From: Berkiella sp964594635
Lineage (GTDB): Bacteria; Pseudomonadota; Gammaproteobacteria; Berkiellales; Berkiellaceae
Length of the DNA stretch: 64,000 bases
Assembly: GCA_964594635.1 (NCBI GenBank)
Contig: CAZQMV010000002.1
Span: 62,001-126,000 of the forward strand
Reading direction: 5' to 3'
Positions 35,448 to 44,845 of the stretch are shown piece by piece. Position 1 is the stretch's first letter. Every line of letters begins with the position of its first letter. The position numbers and the translations under genes are program-made. The notes beneath the pieces are model-generated. The model saw only the letters and a list, made by a program, of their open reading frames with translations. It ran no database searches and was not told where the DNA came from.

Positions 35448-37658
35448 CTATTTTATGGGTTTAGGTCGTGAGCGAGGTGTATCTTGTATCACAGAATGTG
35501 AGCGAGGTTTGCGAGGTAAATCAGTCTGAGGTGAATAAAGATTTGTCACCGATGCTCTGCGTTCTGCTTTAGGAAGCGCTTTTGCCACTTCTGCTAAAAT
35601 GGCTTGTTGTTGGAGGGGATTAAATTCATTGTCTTTTAATTTGCCAACTAAGTGATATTTTTGTAACTCGGTTAACAAAGCAATAGCAAATGCAGGATTA
35701 CCCTTGGCAGTAATGATAAATGATTTCCCTGGATTTGTTTTTGAATGTGCTAAAGCGATTTCAGCAAGTGCTTTGACTGCATTATTGAATTGTTTAGTGT
35801 CAATGTTTTCCGGATTAAACATTAAAGCGGTGCGATAAAGATCGTGGTTTTGTTGTTTGGTATGGCTTACCTGTATCGCAGGAAGAGGATTGGTTTCATC
35901 GCGTGAGGCTTGTTGTTCTATGATATATTGCTGACGTTTTTCCATCACCTCGACTTCCCGTACAGCCATTTTTTTGCCAACAAAGCTTTTTTCAAGTGCT
36001 CGCACATAAGTTTTTGGATCAATTCTTTTTTGAGTTGAACTGGTTGTAAGCGCAACTGGCGTACTGGTGATTTGGCTTTTTGCCTTATGAATGTTATTTA
36101 ATTGTTGATTAATATCTCTTTGCATCAGTTCTAAAACTTCGCGAGCCGATATGTTATCAACTTTTTTTCCTAATCGTGCAGCAAATTTTCTTTTTAAGTC
36201 TTTTGAAACAGTAATTTTACTAGCGGGTTTATGCTGTTGCTTTTCCAGATCTTTATAAATGGGAATATTTTGCGCTAGCCAATCTCCAGCCCAAGGCATT
36301 CTTTGTGCTGTTTTTTGTGGATTATGAATAAATTGTTGGTATAAGGTATTCCATATTAAATGACGGTGATCATTCATGGGGCGTTCTTTAACCAATAAAG
36401 CAGCCGAATCAAGATTTTTTTGAAAAGTATTGAGTGAAATGGGTTCGTTACTATCTCTTATTTTAAGGTTTAGCTCATACCACAAATTGTGTGCGCCCCC
36501 GCGGTCAATGTTATCTTTGCATGAAATATTATAATTGTCGGGACGCAGCTGATTAATAATGTAATCCGTTAAGTGAAATTTCACGAAATGAAATAAGATA
36601 GCTTGCCGAATAGCGGGGTCGACGACTATATTAGGTGAATATTGATCACCTAATATATCTTTACCAGCTCGTTCAAATAGTTCAGTAATGATGGGAGAGA
36701 GATTATTTTTAAATAAAACATCTTTCACTTCATCGCTGATATAAAAATCATGCGTATTATTTTGAATGGCGCTAATAACTTCATCGTTTAGGTCTTGCAA
36801 ATGGGTTTGTTGAGTCGATGATGCTAAACCAGTTTTGTGTGAGAACCCCCTAAAAAAATAACGACTATCTGCAGGGAGTGTTAATACGGCAATCCCGAGG
36901 TCTTGATTTTCAAGATTCTCAAGCGCCAAACTTTTGGTTCTTTCAAAATAACGTTCAAACTTACCCCCCTCGTTCATATCTCTTTTTTGCAAATTAATAT
37001 AAACATGATGGTATTTTTTTTCTGGAGATAACGATTTCTTAGCAGCTAAATACTGCATGAACGATCGATTAATGGTCCCGGCACCATTGATCTGTGTGCC
37101 AAAACGCAGATTTTTGCGTTCTTTATTGCCATGCTCAAATGAAATATAGGGAACATTATTTTTTTTCAATGGATGGTAACGAATGCCTAATAATCCTGAA
37201 AAAAACCGATTCAATGCGTGTTCTGGGTGAGAAATTCCCAAGAAAGGCGCTTTTGAATACTTCGCTTTATTCTGCAAAATTCTTTGCTTGTCAGAAGTGG
37301 AATGATCGCTATTAGGTTGGATAATAAGGCGATTTATTTCCGAATGGATTTTATTGTCATTTTCAAACAAAGCGATAAACAAGGCATGATGAAAGTTTTT
37401 GAGATCCCCTGGGGCTAAATCATGTGAAAACAAAGATAAACTTTCTGCCAATTCATGTAATTTTTGATAGGTGCGTTTGTAGTCAAGTTCTTGATTATAA
37501 CTATCGACTTGTTGATGTGATTGCAGCAGAGTAATGATTTGGCGATACTTATCACGTTCTTTTTTATTAAGGTGAGCTAAATCATCATCGCTAAGTGCAA
37601 GGCTAGGAAATTTTGCTAAATACAAAAAGCAGGCTTTATTTAGAATATCAGTTGGCAT
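35448..37658 (-). CDS. Large protein with CX5R phosphatase motif (effector-like)
   Basis: 736 residues from the ATG at 37658; the frame reaches 37733 but the upstream part lacks a binding site. No signal peptide. At residues 380-386 the sequence is CKDNIDR followed by GGAHN, a CX5R active-site loop in the style of Sac-type and bacterial-effector phosphoinositide phosphatases (compare the Sac consensus CxxxxDRT). Earlier parts (HVYINLQKRDMNEGGKFERY; LGIAVLTLPADSRYFFRG) are unlike host Sac proteins. The C-terminal 200 residues are Lys/Gln-rich and probably flexible. SidF and SidP of Legionella are phosphoinositide phosphatases that use CX5R. That this protein does the same is inference from one motif. 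Confidence 0.62.
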   Translation of the reverse strand: MPTDILNKACFLYLAKFPSLALSDDDLAHLNKKERDKYRQIITLLQSHQQVDSYNQELDYKRTYQKLHELAESLSLFSHDLAPGDLKNFHHALFIALFENDNKIHSEINRLIIQPNSDHSTSDKQRILQNKAKYSKAPFLGISHPEHALNRFFSGLLGIRYHPLKKNNVPYISFEHGNKERKNLRFGTQINGAGTINRSFMQYLAAKKSLSPEKKYHHVYINLQKRDMNEGGKFERYFERTKSLALENLENQDLGIAVLTLPADSRYFFRGFSHKTGLASSTQQTHLQDLNDEVISAIQNNTHDFYISDEVKDVLFKNNLSPIITELFERAGKDILGDQYSPNIVVDPAIRQAILFHFVKFHLTDYIINQLRPDNYNISCKDNIDRGGAHNLWYELNLKIRDSNEPISLNTFQKNLDSAALLVKERPMNDHRHLIWNTLYQQFIHNPQKTAQRMPWAGDWLAQNIPIYKDLEKQQHKPASKITVSKDLKRKFAARLGKKVDNISAREVLELMQRDINQQLNNIHKAKSQITSTPVALTTSSTQKRIDPKTYVRALEKSFVGKKMAVREVEVMEKRQQYIIEQQASRDETNPLPAIQVSHTKQQNHDLYRTALMFNPENIDTKQFNNAVKALAEIALAHSKTNPGKSFIITAKGNPAFAIALLTELQKYHLVGKLKDNEFNPLQQQAILAEVAKALPKAERRASVTNLYSPQTDLPRKPRSHSVIQDTPRSRPKPIK

Positions 37659-37841
37659 CTGCGCCCCGTTTTCAAAGAAGAGACGTGTATTTAAGCAATT
37701 TAAAAGCACGAATGTGTCTTTTAAGCATATCACCGATGGTGTTCAACGAGTGATATTTTTCAATATGTCAATGATTCCAATTCTAGTTGATTGCGTATAA
37801 ACTTCCGCAAAGTTATTGTAGTAAAAGATAGGTTTAAGAAG

Positions 37842-38033
37842 ATGATGGATATTCAGCTTTCTGAAAATTGTAAAGCAACCCTCAATGAAAATGATGATTG
37901 CTGGAAAGAGTGTAACCGCTGCAAGAAACGTTTCTTAGAAAAATATTGGGATGAAGAGTTAGACTGGTACATCGAACTCAATCTTTCAAATGAATGTGTT
38001 ACGTGTCAAAAATCAAAAACGAATAGCGTGTAA
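37842..38033 (+). CDS. Small zinc-ribbon-like protein
   Basis: 63 residues from the ATG at 37842 (weak AAGAAG upstream). Two Cys pairs, CNRCKKRF and CVTCQK, set 24 residues apart could bind one zinc ion; a preceding Cys and CWKEC add more. The middle is acidic and aromatic (YWDEELDWYIEL). No family is recognised. The next gene is convergent, 11 nt away. Confidence 0.55.
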   Translation: MMDIQLSENCKATLNENDDCWKECNRCKKRFLEKYWDEELDWYIELNLSNECVTCQKSKTNSV

Positions 38034-38044
38034 GTGCATTGATG

Positions 38045-38443
38045 TTAACGGCCATGAAACCATGGTGTCGCGTATTTTAATTTCCAGAAGTACACTTCTT
38101 CCGAAGAGATATCTCTAAGAAAACATTTAACACTCGTTCTACCGGGTGATTGCCCCGGTCGCCAAGGAGCACTTTCAAGATAGTAAGCTGATTCCGTACC
38201 ACATATCCCACCGATTAAATCCGTACTATAAGGGCACGCACATCTTCCTCTATAGTTATTAATGCTCATTTGAATCATTAAAGTTCGAATTTCATCATTA
38301 GTTATTTGTACAGGGTAATCAGGCTCGGTTAGCTGGGCCGGGGAGGTTTCAGGCACTTTCATATAGTTTTGACTATGTGACAAGATAGGCACTATAGCGA
38401 GCAGAACCCCAATGAGCTTTGTAATGGTTGAACGACCTAACAT
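38045..38443 (-). CDS. Small secreted cysteine-containing protein
   Basis: 132 residues with a Sec signal peptide (TITKLIGVLLAIVPILSHS). The core NYRGRCACPYSTDLIGGICG then TESAYY resembles a small exported family with the pattern C-x-C-P-Y-x-x-D-x-x-G-x-x-C-G-x-x-S-A-Y, found in several proteobacteria, whose function is unknown to me. Three core cysteines plus C107 may form disulphides in the periplasm. Confidence 0.68.
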   Translation of the reverse strand: MLGRSTITKLIGVLLAIVPILSHSQNYMKVPETSPAQLTEPDYPVQITNDEIRTLMIQMSINNYRGRCACPYSTDLIGGICGTESAYYLESAPWRPGQSPGRTSVKCFLRDISSEEVYFWKLKYATPWFHGR

Positions 38444-38516
38444 ACAAGTCCCCGTTACCGATCTAAGATGACGTCTTATTTGTTATCGGCAAGGGAGGTA
38501 AATTCTACAATCATAA

Positions 38517-38622
38517 GGTTGTATATACCCAATACACTTCAAGAAGCGAAGCATCTGTTGAAGTGTGACCTCACGCAGGACTAAAAAATCTCGCATCTTC
38601 AAAGGTGAGCGGTATATACCCA
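38517..38622. repeat. Intergenic palindromic element (GTATATACCCA ends)
   Basis: GTATATACCCA occurs at both ends (about 38521 and 38612). Inside, ACACTTCAA (38534-38542) and TTGAAGTGT (38558-38566) are a perfect 9-base inverted repeat around a 15-base loop. The block of about 105 bp is non-coding and unlike its neighbours, so it looks like a small mobile repeat or MITE-type element. Confidence 0.6.
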
Positions 38623-38639
38623 TGATTCGTTGGGGAGAG

Positions 38640-39182
38640 TTATTTCAGATCTTTTTCTTCCGGTACCACAATGACGTTATCAAGTTCTTCGCTAGCCATG
38701 ACAAGCTTTGATCTGTTCATGCTTTCTAAGTTTAGGGTTAAGGCGACGGTATTTTCTAAAATAGCAAAGTTCATTGAGCCACCCAGGCTTGCAAAATGTT
38801 CTATATCGCCTAATAACAGCACCGGTTTTTTGGAAAATTTACTAATGAGATTTTTCTGCTCTGTGGCAGCCTCATCGCCAATGTAGATAAGCTGACAACT
38901 GGAAGAGAGCTCTTTCGCTTTGAGCACTTTTACAATGATCCGGCGCTTTTGGATGATTTGTCCATTCAGCTTTTCAACTATGTTCAAATCATTGTCATTG
39001 CCAAGCACGCAAAGTGTAAAGTTGTTTTTAGGTACGGAGCCTGATGGCCAACTTACTTTATTAATAATATAACGAACCAATTTGGTTTTTTGCTGATGTT
39101 CAACGTCAGCATTTAAGGAGTATACAGGCGTTGATGAGGCGAATATCAACAGCGCAAGCAGTTTATGCAATGAAGTCATCAA
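38640..39182 (-). CDS. YfiR-like periplasmic protein (DUF4154)
   Basis: 180 residues with a signal peptide (LHKLLALLIFASSTPVYS). The mature chain follows the YfiR pattern: KLVRYIINKVSWPSGSVPKNNFTLCVLGND, then CQLIYIGDEA, KKPVLLLGDIEHFASLGGSM and NFAILENTVALTLNLESMNRS, which match the DUF4154 strands. In Pseudomonas, YfiR sits in the periplasm and holds back the diguanylate cyclase YfiN. Here no cyclase lies beside it, so it is an orphan. Two Cys residues (C57-C80 region) could form the known disulphide. Confidence 0.85.
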   Translation of the reverse strand: MMTSLHKLLALLIFASSTPVYSLNADVEHQQKTKLVRYIINKVSWPSGSVPKNNFTLCVLGNDNDLNIVEKLNGQIIQKRRIIVKVLKAKELSSSCQLIYIGDEAATEQKNLISKFSKKPVLLLGDIEHFASLGGSMNFAILENTVALTLNLESMNRSKLVMASEELDNVIVVPEEKDLK

Positions 39183-39499
39183 TGTGTACTCTAAGTGGAT
39201 GTCCTATTTAGATTAATAGTGTAATTCAACTGCTATGCGCTGCCAATTATTCCCTTGTCTCGTCGTTATATCCGACTATCGTTGTATTGCGTATTTATAT
39301 TTCAATAACTAACTTTATGATTTATGCTTGTTTTTGCATAAAGAAATTGCTAAGGTAAAAAACTATGAAAATTAAGAAACACCACTTAAATCTAGCACTT
39401 CTCCTTCTTCGCTGCCTTAGCAGCTAAGAATCATCTATTTAATCTCGACTTTGTTCACTTTATAGTAACCTAAACATTTATTTAATCTGGGATAGCGCT
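39183..39499. other. Intergenic region with one REP-like copy
   Basis: 317 nt without a convincing gene. It holds TGGATGTCCTATTTAG (39196-39211), the same 15-16 bases as at 22701-22715. A tiny frame of 20 codons (39365-39427, MKIKKHHLNLALLLLRCLSS) with AAGG upstream looks like a lone signal peptide and may be a gene relic. I saw no RNA structure of note. Confidence 0.6.
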
Positions 39500-40756
39500 A
39501 TGCAGCAAAGAAGTACAATCATGATTTGGGCGATGTGGCTGTTAGCCTCATTCTTTTATGCTTATCAGTATGTTTTGCGCGTACTGCCTAATATCATGAT
39601 GCTGGATATCCTTGAAAAGTTTCATATCGATGCTGCTATTTTTGGTCAATACTCTGGGCTTTATTATATTGGTTATGCAGGTATGCATATTCCAGTGGGT
39701 ATTCTATTAGATAGATATGGCCCCAAACGCATTTTACCTCTGTGCATGATTCTGACTGTTGCAGGATTATTACCGCTCTTATTTGCAGAGCATTGGATCT
39801 ATCCTGCATTGGGTCGATTAATGATTGGCATGGGTTCTTCTGCGGCAATCCTTGGGGTATTTAAAATTATCCGCATGTCTTTTAAAGAAGAACGTTTTAC
39901 CTTATTACTCGGATTTTCAGTAACGATTGGCTTGATTGGTGCCATTTATGGCGGACAGCCTGTCAATTCGTTGATCCATCTTTTTGGTTGGGAAGTCGTG
40001 TTGCAAGCGATTATTCTCATTGGCTTGGTCATGGCGATTGCAACGTATCTCATTGTGCCTTCACAACCTGTCTCAAAAGAGAACGAAAGTTGGTGGATGA
40101 GTGTGAAGATGGTTTTAACTAACCCGCAAATTGTGCTGGTGTGCTTATTTGCTGGATTGATGGTTGGTCCGCTGGAAGGCTTTGCCGATGTCTGGGGTAA
40201 AGAATATCTCAAATCGGTTTATCATTTGAGCGAAGCGGTCGCTGCTTCATTACCCTCTTTGATCTTCTTGGGGATGTGTTTTGGCTCGCCGGTGTTGAGC
40301 TGGATCACCGCCAAAACCAAAGCCTATTTTGGTTTTATTATTTTAAGTGCTGTTGTGATGGCCCTTGCCTTTATATTCCTGTTAACAGGCGATGTGCCGG
40401 TTCAGTGGTTAGCCGTGCTGTTTGTGACTGTAGGCGTATTTTGTGCATATCAAATTTTAGCGATTTATCTAGCCTCTTCTTTTGTAGGTGAGCGTTTAGT
40501 TGGTTTGACTACGGCTTGTGCAAATATGATCATCATGACTTTTGGTTATGTGTTCCATAGTGCGATTGGTAAAATTATGTCATCACGTTGGGATGGTCGT
40601 TTTACAGATGGCGTGCCTTACTATGATGCCTCGGCGTATACACAAGGTTTGATGGTGATCCCTGCAGGCTTGTTGTTGGCAGGAGTTGGTTACATTTTTT
40701 TAGCTTCCCAAGTAAAAAAACGTAAAGCATTAAGCATGCAAGGAAATCCACTTTGA
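39500..40756 (+). CDS. MFS transporter
   Basis: 418 residues with twelve predicted membrane helices, beginning IMIWAMWLLASFFYAYQYVL. The MFS signature between helices 2 and 3 reads GILLDRYGPKRILPLC (G-x-x-x-D-R-x-G-x-R/K). The substrate cannot be told; organic-anion or sugar-phosphate transporters of this type are common in Legionella and Coxiella. It is translationally coupled to pncC (4 nt overlap). Confidence 0.9.
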   Translation: MQQRSTIMIWAMWLLASFFYAYQYVLRVLPNIMMLDILEKFHIDAAIFGQYSGLYYIGYAGMHIPVGILLDRYGPKRILPLCMILTVAGLLPLLFAEHWIYPALGRLMIGMGSSAAILGVFKIIRMSFKEERFTLLLGFSVTIGLIGAIYGGQPVNSLIHLFGWEVVLQAIILIGLVMAIATYLIVPSQPVSKENESWWMSVKMVLTNPQIVLVCLFAGLMVGPLEGFADVWGKEYLKSVYHLSEAVAASLPSLIFLGMCFGSPVLSWITAKTKAYFGFIILSAVVMALAFIFLLTGDVPVQWLAVLFVTVGVFCAYQILAIYLASSFVGERLVGLTTACANMIIMTFGYVFHSAIGKIMSSRWDGRFTDGVPYYDASAYTQGLMVIPAGLLLAGVGYIFLASQVKKRKALSMQGNPL

Positions 40757-41238
40757 GCGAGTTGGAAATATTCGCATTAGCGAAAAAAGCCGGTCAGAAG
40801 TTAACAGAAAATCATTTTACATTAACCACCGCTGAATCTTGCACAGGCGGTGGTATTGCTTTTGCCATTACTCAGATTGATGGCAGTTCACAATGGTTTG
40901 ATCGTGGATTTGTGACTTATAGCAATGAAGCCAAACAAGAAATGTTAGCGGTTGATGTGAAGCTGCTTGACACTTTTGGCGCAGTGAGCGAAGAAGTTGC
41001 AAAGGCAATGGCAATGGGCGCTCTAGCCAACAGTCGCGCCGATATTAGCATTGCCATTACAGGCATTGCAGGTCCCCAAGGCGGCACCCCTTCAAAACCC
41101 GTTGGCACTGTTTGGTTAGCGTTTGCCGGCAAGCACTTCACTGTAAAAGCATTATTGTTGTCCCTCAAAGGGGATAGGGCCCACATTCGTGAAGAGTCCA
41201 TTCGCTTGGCATTAGAAAATCTCGTTGCCTTGCTCTGA
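40753..41238 (+). CDS. pncC: Nicotinamide-nucleotide amidohydrolase PncC (CinA C-terminal family)
   Basis: 161 residues. The start is TTG, overlapping the TGA of the MFS gene. Key blocks are TTAESCTGGGIAFAITQIDG (with the catalytic Ser), VTYSNEAKQEMLAV, GAVSEEVAKAMA and ITGIAGPQGGTPSKPVGTVW. It hydrolyses nicotinamide mononucleotide to nicotinate mononucleotide in NAD recycling. Length and motifs are normal for the stand-alone form. Confidence 0.95.
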   Translation: MSELEIFALAKKAGQKLTENHFTLTTAESCTGGGIAFAITQIDGSSQWFDRGFVTYSNEAKQEMLAVDVKLLDTFGAVSEEVAKAMAMGALANSRADISIAITGIAGPQGGTPSKPVGTVWLAFAGKHFTVKALLLSLKGDRAHIREESIRLALENLVALL

Positions 41239-41343
41239 TCCTGCCTGTCTTGCATTTACACTTTTATTTATTTTTAGATATGGTTAAATCGGCTGAATTT
41301 TCTAGGGAATAGAAAAGAAAGAGTGTTCAGCAGGGAAGTTGTT

Positions 41344-41622
41344 ATGATAAGTAAAATAAAAAGTTGGTTGGATAGATGCTGGATGATATTGTTTCGCTCG
41401 TCTGCGCCACTTTGTCTAATGTCACATTATGAAGAAAGCACCGTTACCATGATTGTTGTTAGAGACAGTATGGGACAGGTTTTTAAAGAAAAACTCGCAA
41501 GCGCCCGTAACCAGGCGTTCATTCAACAATTTTCTGCCAAAGACGCCCATTTATTGGGGTATTTATTAGGCCACGAAGATACCTTGGCTGTTATGGCTTG
41601 TGAAAAATCGCTAGCAAATTAA
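41344..41622 (+). CDS. Hypothetical small protein
   Basis: 92 residues from the ATG at 41344 (AGGGA 8 nt upstream). It has a basic, hydrophobic N-terminus (KIKSWLDRCWMILFRSSAPL) that may associate with a membrane, and a soluble part ending HLLGYLLGHEDTLAVMACEK. No family is recognised. Its end overlaps the convergent repressor gene by 12 nt. Confidence 0.6.
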   Translation: MISKIKSWLDRCWMILFRSSAPLCLMSHYEESTVTMIVVRDSMGQVFKEKLASARNQAFIQQFSAKDAHLLGYLLGHEDTLAVMACEKSLAN

Positions 41623-42234
41623 TTTTGCTTGCACCACTTTACCTATTTTACGCGTATTCTTCGCAAGCGTGAGGGTTTCGTAACGTGGGTTCAATGGTCG
41701 TGCAATAAGCTCGTTATCGCTGGAAATGATTTGGGTAAACAGCGGTGTTTGCTTATCAATCGGCAATATAATGGCAAAATCTTGCGCTACAGGGATCTGT
41801 TGACAATCGACAATAATCACCGTGCCTTGTGGGTAACGAGGCTCCATGGCATCGTTATGCACAATCACAGCAAACGACTGTGGACTAAGATCTTTATCTG
41901 AATAAGTATATTTTTTGGTTTCTAACAAAATGCCTTTGGGAAATAAAGGGATTTCATTCCAGTCCAGAATGGGGACACTGCGCACGTGATTGGCACTTTT
42001 GGGCCCCATGCCCGTTAGTAGCCATGCAGGATTGATGTCTAAGAGCTTGGCATAATGCTCAATAATCTCAAAAGACATGCTACGAGTGCTCGCCTCGTGC
42101 AAAGCATAAGTTGATATCTTGACATCATTGCGTTCAGAGAAGGATTTGGCTGTTAAATAGCCCGCTTCGATCCGCGCTTGTTTCAAGCGTTCGCAGATTT
42201 TAGATTTTAATTTATATGGTGCTTCTACTGACAT
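41611..42234 (-). CDS. XRE-type repressor with degenerate S24 peptidase domain
   Basis: 207 residues. The N-terminal helix-turn-helix (ICERLKQARIEAGYLTAKSF) is followed by a LexA/CI-type C-terminal fold (VPILDWNEIPLF; VHNDAMEPRYPQGTVIIVD; FAIILPIDKQ). In active S24 proteins the motif is DSMEP; here it is DAMEP, with Ala129 at the catalytic Ser, and the Lys expected about 35 residues on is not seen. So it should dimerise and bind DNA but not cleave itself. Phage-repressor-like origin is likely, with no other phage genes around. Confidence 0.82.
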   Translation of the reverse strand: MSVEAPYKLKSKICERLKQARIEAGYLTAKSFSERNDVKISTYALHEASTRSMSFEIIEHYAKLLDINPAWLLTGMGPKSANHVRSVPILDWNEIPLFPKGILLETKKYTYSDKDLSPQSFAVIVHNDAMEPRYPQGTVIIVDCQQIPVAQDFAIILPIDKQTPLFTQIISSDNELIARPLNPRYETLTLAKNTRKIGKVVQAKLIC

Positions 42235-42358
42235 GATTTTATTTGAATTTAGTTTGTTTTATACATACATTCTAATGGCTTGTGATTTGATTTACAACCA
42301 ATTATCATGCTGCGAAACGCATAAGTATGGAAAGTATATACGTTAGCAGGATAAACTA

Positions 42359-44845
42359 ATGATGAAAGCACTCATGCTTGAGCCCATCAAACAGCCCCAT
42401 TCTTTCTCGTTATCGCATGCACTTTATAACCACCAAGTCACTTTAATCAATCCATTGTTACAAATCACAGACACTGGGTTGCAAAAGCAACATGAGCATA
42501 CTTTACCCTTGTACCAAGATCTACAGCCTTTTGCTCATTTAACCACAAAACAACTGTTAGCTTTATTAGAAGAAGCGATTTTCTCTTTGGAGCAGCGGCA
42601 GGATTATTTGATCAATCAGGAAAATGATTTAGCATCAAGCACCCTTCTCAAAACCAACCAAGCAAAACTCACCCAATTGAAACAGATCATTTATCAAGGG
42701 TTGCTTGCTCGTTGTCAAATTAGCACAGCACTCAAGTTACCTCGGCAATGTGATGATGTGCAAAGTTATGTTGAAACAAAAAAAGATCCCGCTTTAGTGA
42801 AAGAGGGCACGTTAGATGATGATAGCAGATTACTGATTTATGATATTTTAGCGGATGCAGGCTTCGATAAAGCAAAACTCTATTCCGCCATTATTGATGT
42901 GATCCCCAAACGAACTTACCAAAAAATTCGTGATGCCAAAGTTGTTAAAAAGGAAGTAGTGGATGTCTATCAGTTTTCTCATCAAGTCTGTGAAGCGCTG
43001 TGCATAAAAAGAAAAAAGCCAAGTCGCCTAGCCGTTTTTTTGCAAGAGGTCACTAAAAAGAGTGAAGCACTGATTGGTGTTATCGGGATGCAAAAACTTG
43101 CCACATTTTGGCAATTGCGATATCTTTTTTATTTTATATTAAGTTTCGTTGCATATTATCTACTGATGCAGGCGATTACCATGGCATTTGCACTGTTGTT
43201 AAGTGCGCATGCGCTGACATGGATGAGCAGTGTTTTATTTTATTCGATTGCGCTTTTCCCATTATGGGGGATTATGAGTCAACAGTTCTTTTCCGGCATC
43301 AATCGATTTATTACTCAAAGACGTGATCCTAAGCAAACACAAATTACTGAAACCTTGTTTTTCTTAGAGCAAACACAGCAATTTATCGGTTATCGCCTTG
43401 GTCAAGTGATAGTCGATATTTCGCATTACGATTTCGATGCCTTAAAACAAATGATTTTGCACAAACGATTAGATATCAGTGAGTTGAAAAAACAACTGTC
43501 GCGTTTTAGTCTCTTAGAGAAAATGATGGCAGGAAAAGCGTTAAAAGACCAAACTAAGGCAGTTGTTGACAGATTAGGGGTATTAGAGAACGCTCTGAAT
43601 ACCACCCTAGAAGCGCTTATCTCACACATGATTTTACGTGTAGAAGAAGAGCGCACGTTATTAGATGCCTCGCTCAATCAACAAACATTAATTCCCAGTT
43701 TTCCTGCCAATCAATTTAAAAAAATCAGTAATTTTATTCACGAATTGGGTAGCAAGACCCAAGTAAGTGACTTTCTAAAACAATGTCATATCGCCCATGT
43801 ATGGCAAAAAGGGTTGGAGCAGCTGACATTCATTGATCCGTCACCTAATGGATTATTACAACAACCCTTTGGAACACAGCTACTTCGGCATGACATGATG
43901 AAAGGATGGGAGATCCTATTAAATGAATGGCATGATGGCAGTGAAAAATCGAGCAATAGCGTTTTGCTCAATCATTTATTAAGTGGCAAAAAATTATTAA
44001 CCTCGCAGGTATTATCCCAAGCGGTTTTACAAGTGGCACAAAATGATAAAGCAGCGAAGGAGCTACTGGGGAAAATCCAGTGTATTCTCTTTAATACGTT
44101 GTCACAAAGATCTCCTGTAACCGTTTCACTATTATCCGAGGCACAAAAAAATCAGATCATCCTGTGGCACAATACGCAGAGCTCGCAGATAAAAAAGGCG
44201 AGTCAGGTATTACAAGACGCTTTTTCAGATAATGCTGCGAATTTATTGGCAGGGTATACGAATGAGGAGCTCGCACAATGTTATCAAGCGCTAGAGGGCA
44301 AAGATTTTTATCATGTCGCCAAAGGCCATGCGTCAAGTAAGGCTATGCGCCAAAATCAAATAAAGCAATATTTGGAACGTTATCGGGGGCAATCAAGTCG
44401 TGCATTCCTGTTACTACGTTTTTTGCCAGAACAAAAGAAAACATCGGTGATAGTTGATGTGGCAAAGCATCGATTAGCTTGGATAATGTCGCATCTTGAT
44501 ACTGGCATTAATCCAGAAAAGCCATTTGATGCACAAGATATTGAGCTGTTTTTGCACCATGATCTCTTGGTGCAGCATCAACATTTTAATGTTGTAGCAG
44601 CCATTCGTGAAAGTGGTGAATTTGAAGCGCCCTACAATCCAAATATGGTGCGGTTTCTGCAAAGTTGCCGTCGCCATGGGCTAGACACAGGACAATTGCT
44701 GCTTGAATACCAAAACAGAAGAAAAACAGTGAAGCAAGAACCCTTGATGCCGCAATATAAACGAGAGAGAGCCAACGCAAAGTCTTTTCCCCAGAAATGT
44801 ATGTCAGGAGGAAAAATCAGTGTCAGCCGTAAAGTCGTTGTGTGA
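42359..44845 (+). CDS. Large unknown protein with central membrane segment
   Basis: 828 residues, no signal peptide. Two hydrophobic helices lie at about residues 254-308 (YLFYFILSFVAYYLLMQAIT; SSVLFYSIALFPLWGIM). The rest is helical and soluble, with long Leu/Gln-rich parts. AGGA lies 7 nt before the ATG. No family is recognised. The two-helix hairpin between large soluble domains is a layout seen in some secreted effectors that insert into vacuole membranes, but also in ordinary inner-membrane proteins. The next gene overlaps its end by 26 nt. Confidence 0.7.
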   Translation: MMKALMLEPIKQPHSFSLSHALYNHQVTLINPLLQITDTGLQKQHEHTLPLYQDLQPFAHLTTKQLLALLEEAIFSLEQRQDYLINQENDLASSTLLKTNQAKLTQLKQIIYQGLLARCQISTALKLPRQCDDVQSYVETKKDPALVKEGTLDDDSRLLIYDILADAGFDKAKLYSAIIDVIPKRTYQKIRDAKVVKKEVVDVYQFSHQVCEALCIKRKKPSRLAVFLQEVTKKSEALIGVIGMQKLATFWQLRYLFYFILSFVAYYLLMQAITMAFALLLSAHALTWMSSVLFYSIALFPLWGIMSQQFFSGINRFITQRRDPKQTQITETLFFLEQTQQFIGYRLGQVIVDISHYDFDALKQMILHKRLDISELKKQLSRFSLLEKMMAGKALKDQTKAVVDRLGVLENALNTTLEALISHMILRVEEERTLLDASLNQQTLIPSFPANQFKKISNFIHELGSKTQVSDFLKQCHIAHVWQKGLEQLTFIDPSPNGLLQQPFGTQLLRHDMMKGWEILLNEWHDGSEKSSNSVLLNHLLSGKKLLTSQVLSQAVLQVAQNDKAAKELLGKIQCILFNTLSQRSPVTVSLLSEAQKNQIILWHNTQSSQIKKASQVLQDAFSDNAANLLAGYTNEELAQCYQALEGKDFYHVAKGHASSKAMRQNQIKQYLERYRGQSSRAFLLLRFLPEQKKTSVIVDVAKHRLAWIMSHLDTGINPEKPFDAQDIELFLHHDLLVQHQHFNVVAAIRESGEFEAPYNPNMVRFLQSCRRHGLDTGQLLLEYQNRRKTVKQEPLMPQYKRERANAKSFPQKCMSGGKISVSRKVVV

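Noticed and set aside
39365..39427. 20-codon peptide MKIKKHHLNLALLLLRCLSS as a gene
   Set aside because: AAGG is present but the frame is very short; it could be a relic of a signal peptide or a leader, and nothing supports translation.
41611..42234. LexA
   Set aside because: The helix-turn-helix is of the XRE/phage type and the catalytic Ser is Ala; true LexA would keep it.
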